Of a stretch of DNA of 41,175 bases, positions 1 to 9,800 are shown piece after piece (within the stretch, counting starts at the first letter, position 1; every line of letters begins with the position of its first letter). The notes under the pieces are model-generated. The model made no database searches, was not told where the DNA came from, and saw only the letters and a program-made list of their open reading frames with translations. The stretch spans positions 1 through 41,175 of the forward strand of contig JADLAK010000048.1 in NCBI GenBank assembly GCA_020848275.1, in the 5' to 3' direction. The position numbers and the translations under genes are program-made. The DNA comes from Planctomycetota bacterium (lineage in GTDB: Bacteria; Planctomycetota; UBA8742; UBA2392).

Positions 1-111
1 CAAGAACGCCCGCCCTGCCCGCGTGCGCTGGTGCGAAACACGCAGGCAGACTACCCCTTCCTCTATCACACTCGCCAACAATGGTACGTCCGCTACCTCG
101 CCGCCGCTTAA
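1..111 (+). CDS. C-terminal end of an unrecognised protein (partial)
   Basis: Frame 1 is open from the window edge to a TAA at 109-111, giving 36 residues. The tail is protein-like and aromatic-rich (PFLYHTRQQWYVRYLAAA at its end), unlike the other two frames. The gene starts outside the window and converges on lptG. Nothing is left that identifies a family, so no function is proposed. Confidence 0.45.
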   Translation, partial: QERPPCPRALVRNTQADYPFLYHTRQQWYVRYLAAA

Positions 112-123
112 TCCCGCAGCATT

Positions 124-150
124 GGCCCTCACGGGCCGGGCTCAGTTTTT
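124..150 (+). terminator. Weak hairpin between convergent genes
   Basis: GGCCC (124-128) pairs with GGGCC (133-137) around a TCAC loop. A run of five T follows at 146-150, eight bases after the stem. It lies just beyond the partial gene at the left edge and overlaps the lptG stop. The stem is short and the T run is displaced, so this is only a possible terminator. Confidence 0.3.
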
Positions 151-1194
151 CCAGAGTCCCGCTGTGCCCGCGATAAGCAGCAGGCTGGGCGTCAGCGCGG
201 CGGCGATTTCCGGCGGCAACATGCCCGCGCGCGCCAGCGCCTCGAACCAGAATACGCCGATGAAGTAGAACGACACGCACGCCAGCGTCAGCAGGCTTGC
301 CGTGAAGAACCCGCGCGTGCGGCCCCAAAGCGCCAGCGCGCAGCCGCAAAGCAGCAGCGCCAACCCGCCAAACGGATGCCAGAGTTCATGTGATGCGGCG
401 GTGCGAAGATCGAGGTAATCCGGGCGTTCGCCCGCGCCGCGCCAGAGTTCGCTGACGCTCTGATCGGCAAAGGTTTTGCCGCGCCGCGCGAAATCACCCG
501 GAAGCAGGTCGCCAAAGGGCGGTGCGCCGGCAAACGTGGTCGCTTGGGCGTCGGTCACGTCGCCCGTCAGCGCCGCGAGGTTGTAAACCTGCGCCTGTTT
601 TTCCGTGCGCCAGTGGTTTGCGCTTTCGGCCCAGGCCATGTCCGGCGCGACGACCAATAGATTGCCGTCTTTGCTCAGGATGCGCACGCCCTCGATGAAG
701 CCCGTGTTGAGGTCGTACTTGCGAACGAACCAGTGGTTGCCTTGATTGTCACGCACGCTGATGCGCTTGCCCTTGCGGAACTCGAACGCGCCGTAGGGCG
801 ATTGGCGCTGCGCCTGCGCCAGCGCGGGCAGCGCCGCCTCGCGCAGGGCAAGGCCAATCACGCCAAGCAACAGCGCCGGTAGAATCAGCGGCATCAGCGC
901 ACGGCGGGGACTGACGCCGGCGGCCTCGAGCACCAGTAACTCGCGCGATCTCAGCATTCGGATCAGCGTGAACATGCCCGCGGCGACGATGATCAGCGGC
1001 CAGCCGAGGTACAAAATCGGCGGTAGGTTGAAGCTGTAGTAAAGCGTGACGCCGCGCGAGATGTCGTCGAAGTTGCGGAACTCGTCGGTGTTCAACAGCA
1101 CGTCGACGACGACAAACACCGTTGACAACAGCGCCACGACCGCGATCAGGCTTTGCGTGAACACCCACAGGAAGTAGCGGTCGTAACGCGTCAC
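142..1194 (-). CDS. lptG: LptF/LptG family permease of the LPS export ABC transporter (LptG position)
   Basis: A 350-residue inner-membrane protein of the YjgP/YjgQ (LptF/LptG) family. In the LptB2FG complex these permeases pull lipopolysaccharide out of the inner membrane and pass it to the periplasmic bridge. The expected layout is visible: hydrophobic helices at about residues 10-35, 55-80 and 95-120, a soluble periplasmic domain at about 125-260, and three helices from about 265 to the end. The cytoplasmic coupling loop has the family feature RSRELLVLEAAGVSP, which contacts the ATPase. Its start overlaps the end of the upstream paralogue by four bases (ATGA type), so the two are translationally coupled. 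Calling it LptG rather than LptF rests on gene order only. The ATPase LptB is not in the window. Confidence 0.85.
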   Translation of the reverse strand: MTRYDRYFLWVFTQSLIAVVALLSTVFVVVDVLLNTDEFRNFDDISRGVTLYYSFNLPPILYLGWPLIIVAAGMFTLIRMLRSRELLVLEAAGVSPRRALMPLILPALLLGVIGLALREAALPALAQAQRQSPYGAFEFRKGKRISVRDNQGNHWFVRKYDLNTGFIEGVRILSKDGNLLVVAPDMAWAESANHWRTEKQAQVYNLAALTGDVTDAQATTFAGAPPFGDLLPGDFARRGKTFADQSVSELWRGAGERPDYLDLRTAASHELWHPFGGLALLLCGCALALWGRTRGFFTASLLTLACVSFYFIGVFWFEALARAGMLPPEIAAALTPSLLLIAGTAGLWKN

Positions 1195-2276
1195 GTACGT
1201 GCCCCCCGGCTGTAACGCACGAGCAGCACCGTGATCGCGACCAGAGACGCACCGACGGGCAGCGCAAGCGCTTCAATTCCAAGTGTCTTGGAGGTGGTTA
1301 AACCCGAGGCGAGGCTCAACAGCGGGTAATAAAGGATGGCGCCGGGAATGGCGCCGACCGCGACGGCGAACAGCCGGTTGGGATGGTTCACCAGCGCCGC
1401 CATCAACGCACCTAATAGAGGAAGCAATAGCCCGGCAAGGCCGAGGCCAAGCCGCCGCACGAATTCGGCGCGCCCGTGGGCGTCGCCGGCGTCGCCCAGC
1501 CGCGAGAGCAGCATCGCCGTGTTCCAGGCCTTGTTCGATTGGGCTTCTTCGTCGCTCCTGAAATCAAACGCGCGCCGGAAGTTCGTGATGCGCTCGGCGG
1601 ACAAAACGGTTCCGATGGGCTTTCCGCTGACGGGATCATAAGTGACGACGCGCGGCTTCACGCAGTTCGAGAGTACAAGTTCGCGCGCGGCGCGATCATA
1701 CGTGAGGGAAGCCTGGTGCGCGGTTAAACTCGCGACCAGCCCGCGGTCGTCGTAGAGGACGACGCTCAGGTTTTCGAAGCGGCTGTTGCGCGCGTCGGCG
1801 TAACTCAAGTCGAGGCCGGGAAAGCGCAGCTCACGCGCGCCGGGAGACGGCCGCTCGATGAAATCCGCCAGCGCCTCGCGCAGCAACTGGTGGCGGCGAC
1901 CGTAGGCCGCGGGCCCGACTTCCGACGCCGCGCCGAACGCCAGCACCGCCGACGCAGCGCCGACCCACACCACGGGCAAAAATGCGCGCCAGGGCGGCAG
2001 GCCCGTTGCGCTCATCAGCAGCAGTTCGCGGTCAAAACGCATGCGGCCGTAAGCCAGCGCGACTGCAAGCAGCACCGAAATCGGCAGCGTCATGGGCAGC
2101 AGCGAAACCCACAGCGTCGGAGCGAACGACATCAGGGTTGCGGCGCCCGGTGCGGCTTCGAGGCGATTGATGATCTGGTAGAGGCTGATGGCCGTGAACA
2201 GGAACGTCAAGCCGACGACGCAAATTAAAGCGATCGGGACGGTTTCGAACAGCACTGCTCTGTCAAATCGCCGCAT
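1191..2276 (-). CDS. lptF: LptF/LptG family permease of the LPS export ABC transporter (LptF position)
   Basis: A 361-residue paralogue of the downstream gene, with the same six-helix, split-by-a-periplasmic-domain layout. The N-terminal half has helices at about 10-35, 50-80 and 100-120. The loop FDRELLLMSATGLPPW matches the coupling helix of the family. A beta-rich periplasmic domain covers about 135-255, and the last three helices lie between about 270 and 355. With the downstream gene it would form the heterodimeric membrane part of the LPS extractor. It lies 112 bases downstream of aroC in the same direction, and that gap is filled by an inverted-repeat element that must contain or displace its promoter. 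The family is certain; the F versus G assignment is by gene order. Confidence 0.85.
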   Translation of the reverse strand: MRRFDRAVLFETVPIALICVVGLTFLFTAISLYQIINRLEAAPGAATLMSFAPTLWVSLLPMTLPISVLLAVALAYGRMRFDRELLLMSATGLPPWRAFLPVVWVGAASAVLAFGAASEVGPAAYGRRHQLLREALADFIERPSPGARELRFPGLDLSYADARNSRFENLSVVLYDDRGLVASLTAHQASLTYDRAARELVLSNCVKPRVVTYDPVSGKPIGTVLSAERITNFRRAFDFRSDEEAQSNKAWNTAMLLSRLGDAGDAHGRAEFVRRLGLGLAGLLLPLLGALMAALVNHPNRLFAVAVGAIPGAILYYPLLSLASGLTTSKTLGIEALALPVGASLVAITVLLVRYSRGART

Positions 2277-2279
2277 CAG

Positions 2280-2388
<109 letters not shown>

Positions 2389-2391
<3 letters not shown>

Positions 2392-3573
2392 CACGCCGTC
2401 GGGGTATTCGCGCAATTGCGCGAGGTAGCCTTCAAGGTTGCGTTTTGCCTCGTGCAGGCTGTCGCCGCCGGTTTTTTCGAGAAGCGCGCGCGCTATTTCA
2501 AAGGCGACGGCGCATTCACAGACAATCGCCGCGGCGGGCACGGCGCAGACGTCGCTGCGTTCGCGGTTGGCGTCGGTCGCCTTGCCAGTTGACAGGTCAA
2601 CAGTCGCCAAAGGATTCATCAAAGTCGAGATCGGCTTCATGTGCGCGCGCACCACCAGTGGCTGGCCGTTGGTGATGCCGCCCTCAAGCCCGCCCGCGTT
2701 GTTGCGCGAACGCGTAAAGGGCACGGGGTTGTTGCCGACGGCGGGGCGCTTTTGCTTGATCACCGGGTCATGCACGGCGCTGCCGCGCATGCGTGCGGCC
2801 TGCGCCCCCATGCCGATTTCGACAGCCTTGATCGCCTGGATGCCCATGATCGCGCCGCCAAGGCGCGCGTCGAGCCGGTCTTGGACGCTGGCGTAGCTCC
2901 CCAGTCCCGGCGGCAAGTTTGTGGCGACAATTTCGATGCTGCCGCCCAGCGTGTCGCCTTTGGCCTTGGCATCGTCTACGGCGGCCTTGAGCCGCGCTTC
3001 GGCCGCGGTGTTGAGTGTGTAAAATTCGCTTCTGTCGCGCACGGCAAGCGCGCCCGCGGGGTCGGCGATGATGCGCGCGCTTGCATCGCCCAGCGGCGTG
3101 CTTGCATCCACGACGCCGACCGACAGCACGTGCGCGACGACGGAAACATCGAATTCCGCCAGTAAACTTTGCGCGGCGGCGCCGGCCATGACGCGTGCGG
3201 CGGTCTCGCGGGCGCTGGCGCGCTCAAGCACGTCGCGGGCGTCGCGCAAGCCGAACTTCAGGCTGCCAGCGAGGTCAGCGTGGCCCGGCCGGACGTTATG
3301 CACCGGCGGCGATTTTTCGATGCGCGAATCGGCGTTGAAAATCGCGAGTGTCAGCGGGCTGCCGATGGTGTGGCCGTTTCGCAGGCCGGAAAGAACCTCC
3401 GCCGCATCGTGCTCGATCTTCTGGCGGCCGCCGCGGCCATAACCGCCCTGGCGGCGCTTGAGCTGCGCGTTGATCCAGTCAAGGTTGAGCTTGTGGCCGT
3501 GGACGATGCCGAAAACCGTCGCGGTGACGGCGCGGCCGTGGGATTCACCCGCAGTGGAATAAGTCAAAGCCAT
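2389..3573 (-). CDS. aroC: Chorismate synthase
   Basis: A 394-residue protein, within the usual size of the family. It converts 5-enolpyruvylshikimate-3-phosphate to chorismate, the last common step of aromatic amino-acid synthesis, using reduced FMN. Diagnostic signatures are all present: AGESHG near residue 10, VRPGHADLAG near 94, SARETAARV near 120, RSRNNAGGLEGGITNG near 290 and ERSDVCAVPAA near 340. The start ATG gives MALTYSTAGESHG, as expected for the N-terminus. The gene is divergent from nrfH. Its stop codon lies in an inverted repeat, and the co-directional lptF-lptG follows. No key residue appears missing. Confidence 0.97.
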
Positions 3574-3688
3574 CGGCGCGCAAGTTTATCCGCGCGACGG
3601 GGCAAAAGCGATATCGGGGCGATGCAGTGCAACGCGGCGACGAAACGAATATACTGCGCCCGGACTTTAACAATTGCTTTGGGATCCG

Positions 3689-4165
3689 ATGAGAATACTG
3701 CCGGCGATGCGGCGGCTGGGTTTGAACCCGTTGGTCCTTTTGCTCGCGGTCATGGCGGGCATTTGCGCGGGCGCCGGCGGCTACACGTTTTATTTTGCCG
3801 AGGGGCTTTCCTATCTCTCGAACGATCCCAAGGCCTGCGTCAATTGCCACATCATGAACGAACAATATGACGGGTGGATCAAGGCCAGCCACCACGCCTT
3901 TGCCACCTGCAACAGTTGCCACGTGCCCCACGACCTCGTGGGCAAATACCTGACGAAGATCGAACACGGCTACCGGCACTCCAGGGGCTTCACGTTGCAG
4001 GATTTCCACGAGCCCATCCGCATCACGGAATCCAGCCTCAAGATCGTCGAGCACAATTGCATCGGCTGCCACGAAGACCTGGTCGAACCGCTGACGGCGC
4101 ATGCGGCGGGCGACGTCGGTTGCGTACACTGCCATGCCGATGTCGGCCACGGACCCAAACAATAG
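3689..4165 (+). CDS. nrfH: NrfH-type tetraheme c cytochrome (quinol oxidase subunit for nitrite reductase)
   Basis: A 158-residue membrane-anchored NapC/NirT-family cytochrome. A single N-terminal helix (about 12-36) is followed by four haem c sites: CVNCH (50-54), CNSCH (74-78), CIGCH (124-128) and CVHCH (145-149). The first site continues with a Met two residues later (M56), the CxxCHxM pattern of NrfH, where Met is an axial ligand. The small size also fits NrfH rather than the larger NapC. It would oxidise menaquinol and pass electrons to NrfA, which starts 93 bases downstream. The ATG at 3689 is preferred over the upstream TTG because it starts just before the charged/hydrophobic anchor. 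Confidence 0.93.
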   Translation: MRILPAMRRLGLNPLVLLLAVMAGICAGAGGYTFYFAEGLSYLSNDPKACVNCHIMNEQYDGWIKASHHAFATCNSCHVPHDLVGKYLTKIEHGYRHSRGFTLQDFHEPIRITESSLKIVEHNCIGCHEDLVEPLTAHAAGDVGCVHCHADVGHGPKQ

Positions 4166-4258
4166 AGCTTTTTCAGGGTTGGTTTGCAGAATGCATGCGA
4201 AGTTCGCCGCAAGCAGGCATCTGCCAATCAATCGTGAAAATGCTCATAGGCGCACACC

Positions 4259-5767
4259 ATGCAAGAGCCCGCTGGACCCTCCGAGACCTCGATTACGTCG
4301 GCCCAAAGCACGATTTCGCCGCCGACGCCGCCCGCGCCGGAAAAACCGGCGAAGCGCCGCGCGGGCCTGTTTGTCTACCTGGCATTGCTGGTGCTTACCG
4401 CGGCGGCGACGGCGGGCGTGATGTACCTGGGCCAGAACATCATGGAGCGCAAGATCGAGTCGCGCGAAACGGCCTTCAAGCTGGCCGACCTTGACGAGCG
4501 CGTGATTGACCCCGCCGAGTGGGGAAAAACTTTTCCGCGGCAGTACGACGGTTATAAGCGCACGGTCGATATCGAACGCACCAAACATGGCGGGTCGGAC
4601 GCGTTCCAGAAGCTCGACGACGACCCGCGCTGGCGCATCCTCTTCAAGGGCTATGCCTTTGGCGTGGATTACCGTGAGGAACGCGGCCACGCCTACATGC
4701 TTTCCGACCAGGACATGACCGAGCGCGTCAAGAACTTCAAGCAGCCGGGCTCGTGCCTTCATTGCCACTCGTCGGTCATCAATGCCTACCGCAAGGCGGG
4801 AGCCGACGCAGGCGTGGCTGATGCCGGCGGTTTCAACTGGCCGCAGGTGATGAAAGGTTTTGAGGTCGTATGTGCCGAGCCCTGGACCGAGGCGCGCAAA
4901 CGTGTCGATCACCCGGTGGCCTGTACCGATTGCCACGACCCGAAAAGCATGGCGCTGCGCGTCACGCGCCCGGGTTTCGTCAACGGCATTGCGGCCCTCG
5001 CGAAGTCGGACGCGCCGACGCCGCACCTTCCCAGCATCGAGCGCTGGCGGCAGGGCAATCGTGCGAAGGAATATGACCCCAACGTCGACGCCACGCGCCA
5101 GGAGATGCGTTCGTTCGTGTGCGGCCAATGCCACGTTGAATACTACTTCAAGGGCGAAGGGAAGCTGGTGACTTATCCCTGGCACAAGGGCCTGAAGATG
5201 GAACAGATGGAGGCCTACTACGACGAGGTCAAACACGTCGACTGGAAGCACGGCATTTCAGGCGCGCCGATCCTCAAGGCGCAACACCCGGAGTTCGAGA
5301 CCTGGAGCCAGGGCATCCACGCGCGCAGCGGCGTGGCCTGCGCCGATTGCCACATGCCCTACAAGCGCGAGGGCGCGATCAAGGTCAGCGATCACCACAT
5401 CCGCAGCCCGCTGCTGAACATTTCGCGTGCCTGCCAGCCCTGCCACAACTACCCGGAAAGCGAAATCCTCGCGCGCGCGACCATGATCCAGGACCGAAAC
5501 AAGGCCCTGATGTTGCGCGCCGAGGACGCCAACCTTGCCTTGATTAGCGTAATTGAGGAAGCGCGCAAAGCCGGCCTTGGCGACGCCGACCTCGACGAGA
5601 TGCTCAAGTTGCACCGCAAAGCGCAGTGGCGCCTCGACTTCGTCGCGGCGGAAAACTCGATGGGATTCCACGCGCCGCAGGAGGTCGCGCGGATCCTGGG
5701 CGAGTCCGCGGATTTCGCGCGCCAGGGCGAAGTTGCGGTGTTGCGCAAGCTGCTGGGCAAGAAATGA
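4259..5767 (+). CDS. nrfA: Cytochrome c nitrite reductase, pentahaem, CxxCH-type
   Basis: A 502-residue protein that reduces nitrite to ammonium with six electrons in the periplasm. Five haem sites are present: CLHCH (166-170), CTDCH (222-226), CGQCH (288-292), CADCH (361-365) and CQPCH (392-396). Active-site surroundings are conserved: CGQCHVEYYF carries the catalytic Tyr, ILKAQHPEFETW the catalytic His, and a distal HH pair lies at 379-380. The first, active-site haem has CxxCH, not the CxxCK of the classical enzyme, so the lysine ligand is replaced by His. A Pro-rich N-terminus and one helix (36-57) give either a membrane anchor or an uncleaved signal. Together with nrfH it makes a DNRA or nitrite-detoxification unit. 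No dedicated maturation lyase lies nearby, which agrees with the CxxCH site needing none. Confidence 0.95.
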   Translation: MQEPAGPSETSITSAQSTISPPTPPAPEKPAKRRAGLFVYLALLVLTAAATAGVMYLGQNIMERKIESRETAFKLADLDERVIDPAEWGKTFPRQYDGYKRTVDIERTKHGGSDAFQKLDDDPRWRILFKGYAFGVDYREERGHAYMLSDQDMTERVKNFKQPGSCLHCHSSVINAYRKAGADAGVADAGGFNWPQVMKGFEVVCAEPWTEARKRVDHPVACTDCHDPKSMALRVTRPGFVNGIAALAKSDAPTPHLPSIERWRQGNRAKEYDPNVDATRQEMRSFVCGQCHVEYYFKGEGKLVTYPWHKGLKMEQMEAYYDEVKHVDWKHGISGAPILKAQHPEFETWSQGIHARSGVACADCHMPYKREGAIKVSDHHIRSPLLNISRACQPCHNYPESEILARATMIQDRNKALMLRAEDANLALISVIEEARKAGLGDADLDEMLKLHRKAQWRLDFVAAENSMGFHAPQEVARILGESADFARQGEVAVLRKLLGKK

Positions 5768-5798
5768 AAACAATCGGCGCGCGGCCTGGAGCGTTTTC

Positions 5799-6183
5799 GT
5801 AGATGGTTTGCAGATAACAGCCCCGGCCGCAAGGCCGGGGGAAAAGAGTTAATCCCCCGCCCTTGCGGCATTGGTATCTACACAAGTCGAGGAAACGCAT
5901 TCGGGCGTGCGCGCAGAGCGGATATAGGCGCGTAGCGCCGAAATCTTTTTCGCCCCCAGCGAAGCTGGGGGTTTTGGAAGGGATAGGATTCCAAGCCGCA
6001 TCGCGGCGACACCAAAATTCCCTGTGTCGGCGCTACGCGCCTTTGAACTAATGTTCCGACGGATTCCACCACCTGACGGTGGTGGCTAAACAAATGACGG
6101 CGCTACGCGCCTGAAACCCCACACTCGGTATACTTGTGTAGATACCAATGCCTTTCGGGCGGGGCTGATTGCGACTCATCTAC
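5799..6183. repeat. Nested palindromic repeat cluster between nrfA and ompH
   Basis: This geneless stretch is built from inverted repeats inside one another. The inner pair is a perfect 21-bp inverted repeat (5867-5887 and 6132-6152). It sits inside the loop of a CCCCCGCCC/GGGCGGGG hairpin that itself belongs to an outer element starting CAGCCCCGG at about 5818 and ending GGGGCTG at about 6167. The inner segment holds further palindromes: CCCCCAGC-GAA-GCTGGGGG (5953-5971), CCACCACC-TGAC-GGTGGTGG (6066-6085), and a 13-bp unit at 5927-5939, 6029-6041 and 6099-6111, the last two inverted relative to the first. It probably also stops transcription from both sides. No credible ORF is inside. Confidence 0.85.
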
Positions 6184-6851
6184 TTGATCAGGTCCGTGAT
6201 ATCGGTGATGTACTCGTTAGGGCGCGGCGCTTTGGGGTCAATGCGGTCAACGAACAACACCGGCTTGTTCATCAGCGTTTCGGACCACATCTTGCCCGCG
6301 AACAGGTCGTCGGTCTTGGCGTCGCCCAGCGCGTAGTCCTGCAGCAGCATGTGATAGCCGTTGCGCTCGCAATAGGTCTTGGCCGTGTCGTACACCTTTT
6401 GCAGCACGTCCCTTAGAAACTTGTCGCGCAGTTCGGCGAGGTAGTGCTTGTAGAAATCATCGGCGAACTCGATCTCCTGTTCCTTGGCCTTGATTTCGAC
6501 TTCCACCGCGGCGGCTTCGTCCGGTTTGTTGGTGGCCTGATATTCACGCAGGCGCTCGCGCAAGGTGTCCAGATCACGCCTTCTTGCTTCGCGCTTGTCG
6601 TTCACATCTTTCTGGTGGGCTTCGTACTTCAGTTTTCTGGCATTGAAGAGGTCTTCATTGCGGCAAGCCTTTTCGAGATTAATGATCGCGATCTTGATTG
6701 GTGCCGGCGGCGCGGGTGGGGGCACGGGCACGGGCTTGGCCTGCGCCTGCACCACTTGCGCCTGGTTGATCAGCATCGTTGCAATCGCGCCGCCAACACA
6801 GCCAGCGATGCACGCGCCTGCAATAATGATCGCAATGGTCAACTTGTTCAT
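6180..6851 (-). CDS. Skp/OmpH-like periplasmic chaperone, membrane-anchored
   Basis: A 223-residue protein of the OmpH/Skp type. The start ATG at 6851 is chosen because GAAGGA lies six bases upstream and it opens directly into a hydrophobic helix (about 4-30). After a Pro/Ala linker (about 36-48) comes the typical OmpH core: a beta strand with INLEKAC, then a long charged helical hairpin (about 65-145) rich in Arg, Glu and Lys, then a C-terminal beta part containing the LLQDYALG stretch. Skp binds unfolded outer-membrane proteins and keeps them soluble. It follows bamA by 46 bases on the same strand, the classical bamA-skp arrangement. The anchor looks uncleaved, and the C-terminal 70 residues are longer than in the E. 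coli protein. Confidence 0.8.
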   Translation of the reverse strand: MNKLTIAIIIAGACIAGCVGGAIATMLINQAQVVQAQAKPVPVPPPAPPAPIKIAIINLEKACRNEDLFNARKLKYEAHQKDVNDKREARRRDLDTLRERLREYQATNKPDEAAAVEVEIKAKEQEIEFADDFYKHYLAELRDKFLRDVLQKVYDTAKTYCERNGYHMLLQDYALGDAKTDDLFAGKMWSETLMNKPVLFVDRIDPKAPRPNEYITDITDLIK

Positions 6852-6897
6852 GTTCGTTCCTTCGATCGAAAAATGGTCCCGTAATAATGGTAGCGGC

Positions 6898-9800
6898 CTA
6901 AAACCCGAAGCCAAGGTTGATGCTCAGCACCTGTTCGCGGTTGCCGGGCTGGTTGATGATCGGGAAACCGAAGTCGAGCGCAAAGGGCACCGGCAACACC
7001 GGCAGCACCAATCTTAAACCCACGCCGCCGGAAACCGTGATGCCGCGCGCGTCCCAGGTGTTGATCGAGCCGGTAAGCTGCCCTGCGTCAATGAAAGCCA
7101 CGGCGTACAACGCGCCGGGGAAAACCGGCAGGCGAAGTTCCGTCGTGAACGTCGTGATGAAGTTGCCGCCGATGGCTTCGTTGTCGCGCGAGGGTCCGAC
7201 GCCGCCGAACTCAAAGCCGCGCAGAATGCCCTGGCCGCTGGGTGAATTGCCGCCAAGAAGGAAGCGCTGCGAGAACGGAATGCGGTCGGTGTTGCTGTGG
7301 ATGTCCTGCCACTGGGCCTGAAGCTGGAACGCCAGCGCCAACGTCCGGATGTCGTCAAGTTGCGCAATCGGGATGTAATAGCGGCCGTCAAACGACAGGC
7401 GCCAGAAGTCCAGCGTGCCGCCGAAAATGCCGCCCGTGTAACGGTACTTGCCCGAGAGCAGCCAGCCGCGCGTGGGGAAACGCGGGTCGTCGCGGGTGCT
7501 CCATGCGGCGCCGAAGGTTACCGCGCTCAGGGTTTGCTGGCCCTGGTCCTCGCGGATTTCGATCGGCGCGTTGGCGCCGACGTCAAACAGGTCGACGATG
7601 GAGTAGCCGTAGCCCAGGGACAACTCGACGTCGGGCACGACGCGCCAGGCGCCATAGGGGTCGACGCCCAGGCGCGAGATGCTGTAGAGGCCGAAATCGC
7701 GCGTGTTGTATTCGCCCACGACGCCTGTCTCGACGGGCCGGCCCCATGTCCAGGGCTCGCGGAACGTCAGCGAGTACCGCTGTGCGCGGTCAATCGGCGG
7801 TTGCAACGAAAGCGCGATTTCCTGGCCCGCGCCCGTGAAGCTGAAATCGCCGCGGAAAATCGAGGCGATGTCAAAGTTCTTCTTGGCGAGGTCCAGTGTC
7901 GCGATGAAGCCCGTCGACGTGTTGAAACCCGCGGAAATATTGAAGTTGCCGGTGCGGCCCTCGATGACATCGAAGTTGAAATCGGTGTACTCGAGAATGG
8001 TGTCGCCCTGCTGCACCAGGCGGGGCGTGCTGCGCTGGCGGACGCCGCCGCCCGGCGCCTGCGCCTCGAACCAGTTGGTGAAACGCATGCGCGCCAGGCT
8101 GCGCTCAAGTTCGTTGCGGTTGAACTCGTCGCCTGAATACAGCGAAATCAGTCTGCGCACGACATCGTCGCGGGTTTCCTCGTTGCCGCGAATAGTGATG
8201 GTGCCGACGCGGCTCTTGTAACCCTGGTCGATGCGCAGGATAAGCCCGACAGGTTTGACGGGCGTGGGCAGCTTGTATTCGGTCTTGAGTTCGCCCTCGT
8301 AGGCGTAAATCGGCTCGATCTCGATGTTGATGTTCGAATAACCAAACGCCGCGAATATTTCCTTGATGCGGCCGATCGCGCCCACGTTGCGCCCGCCGTC
8401 GCCCTCCAGCCGCAAGTCGTCGACGGTAAACGGCTTGTCGAAGGTCCAGGCGCTGAAGTATTTGCCGGTTTGAGGCGAGTTGAGGGCGTCGACGTAGGCC
8501 GCGGTAAATTGCTCGCGCGCTTGTTCGAGGGGGATTTCCTTGCCGTGGAGGGTGTATTCGCTCATGCGCTTGAAGATGTCCTCGAACGTCACGCAGGGTT
8601 TGTCGAATTCCGGCGTCTGGGTGCCCGCGGGCACGCGCGGCGACTTGGTCGCGAGTTCGATGCGCACGGTGGTCGCGGCGTACAGCGGGCCGGGCTCGAC
8701 GTGGTAAATGACGCTTGCACGCGTGCGGCCGTGGTTCCAGTTGATGTTCTGGACCGTCAGGCGCGCGTCGCGCCAGCCGCGCGAACGCAGGTATTCCTGC
8801 ATCAGCGACGCCTCGTGTTCGGCATAGGCGTAAACAAAGGGCTGGCCGGGGAAAAGTTTGGTCTGGTTCTTGCGCATCAGGGCTTCGGAGAACTTGGCGT
8901 TCTTGTTGGCCCAGGGCATTGAATACCAGATGTCGAGGACGCCCGCCGGGAACTCTGTGAAGTGCGCGGGTTTCATCGCGTCACTGTCATCGGGCTCGCC
9001 GAGGTTTTCGATGCCCGAGAATGTGATGTCGCCCACCAGCACCTTGGGGCCTTCGTAAACCTGGTAGACCAGCACCAGGCGGCCGGCAGTACGCGCGTTG
9101 AAACGGCCCGCAAGCAGATCCAGCGCGTGGGCAGACAGGTCCGGGTAGGACTTGATCATCTGCCCGCGATCCCAGACGCGGGGCATGCCGACAAGCCGCG
9201 GCGTTACGTGCACAAAAGGAAAGCCGCGATACTCGTAGTAAACCTGGATCAGCGATGCGCCGGCCAATATCGACGCGGCGTCGGCGTCGGTGGTCAGGTC
9301 GAAATCAAAGGCGCGCTGGTCAAAGTAGACCTTACCGACGAGGTTCGTCGGGTCGTCCTCGTTTTTCTTGTCGCCGCCGGGGATTTCGCGCGCACGCATG
9401 CGGCCGCCCAGCACCTTGATAAGGTCTTGCCGGAAGCCCGCCTCATGCACCCCCGCCATCGACACGCCGCAAAGCGGTTCGTTCTGGATCACGCGCAGCA
9501 GCAGGTCGACGCCCTTTTCGCCGTAGGTGTGCTCGCTGCGGATGTCGAGGAACTTGCGGGTGTAGTAAAGGCGCTTGATGTCGGCATCGAGGCGCACGAG
9601 TGAAAATTCGCTGGCCAGCGCGCTGTCCATCAGGTTGCTGAAGGTCCATGCGTCGCGCACGGCGTCTTCGACCCAGCGGCCGTCGCGGGGCGCAACGTAG
9701 CGGATGCGCCAGATCAGCGGCTGGGTGAGGATCAGTTTCACGCGCACGCCATCGAGTTTTTCGTCGAGCTCGACCTGCCAGGTGACGGCGCGGAACAGGT

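Noticed and set aside
5818..6170. CRISPR-like array suspected from three copies of a 13-bp unit
   Set aside because: The copies are not evenly spaced, one is inverted, and the unit is itself a near-palindrome; no cas genes are present.
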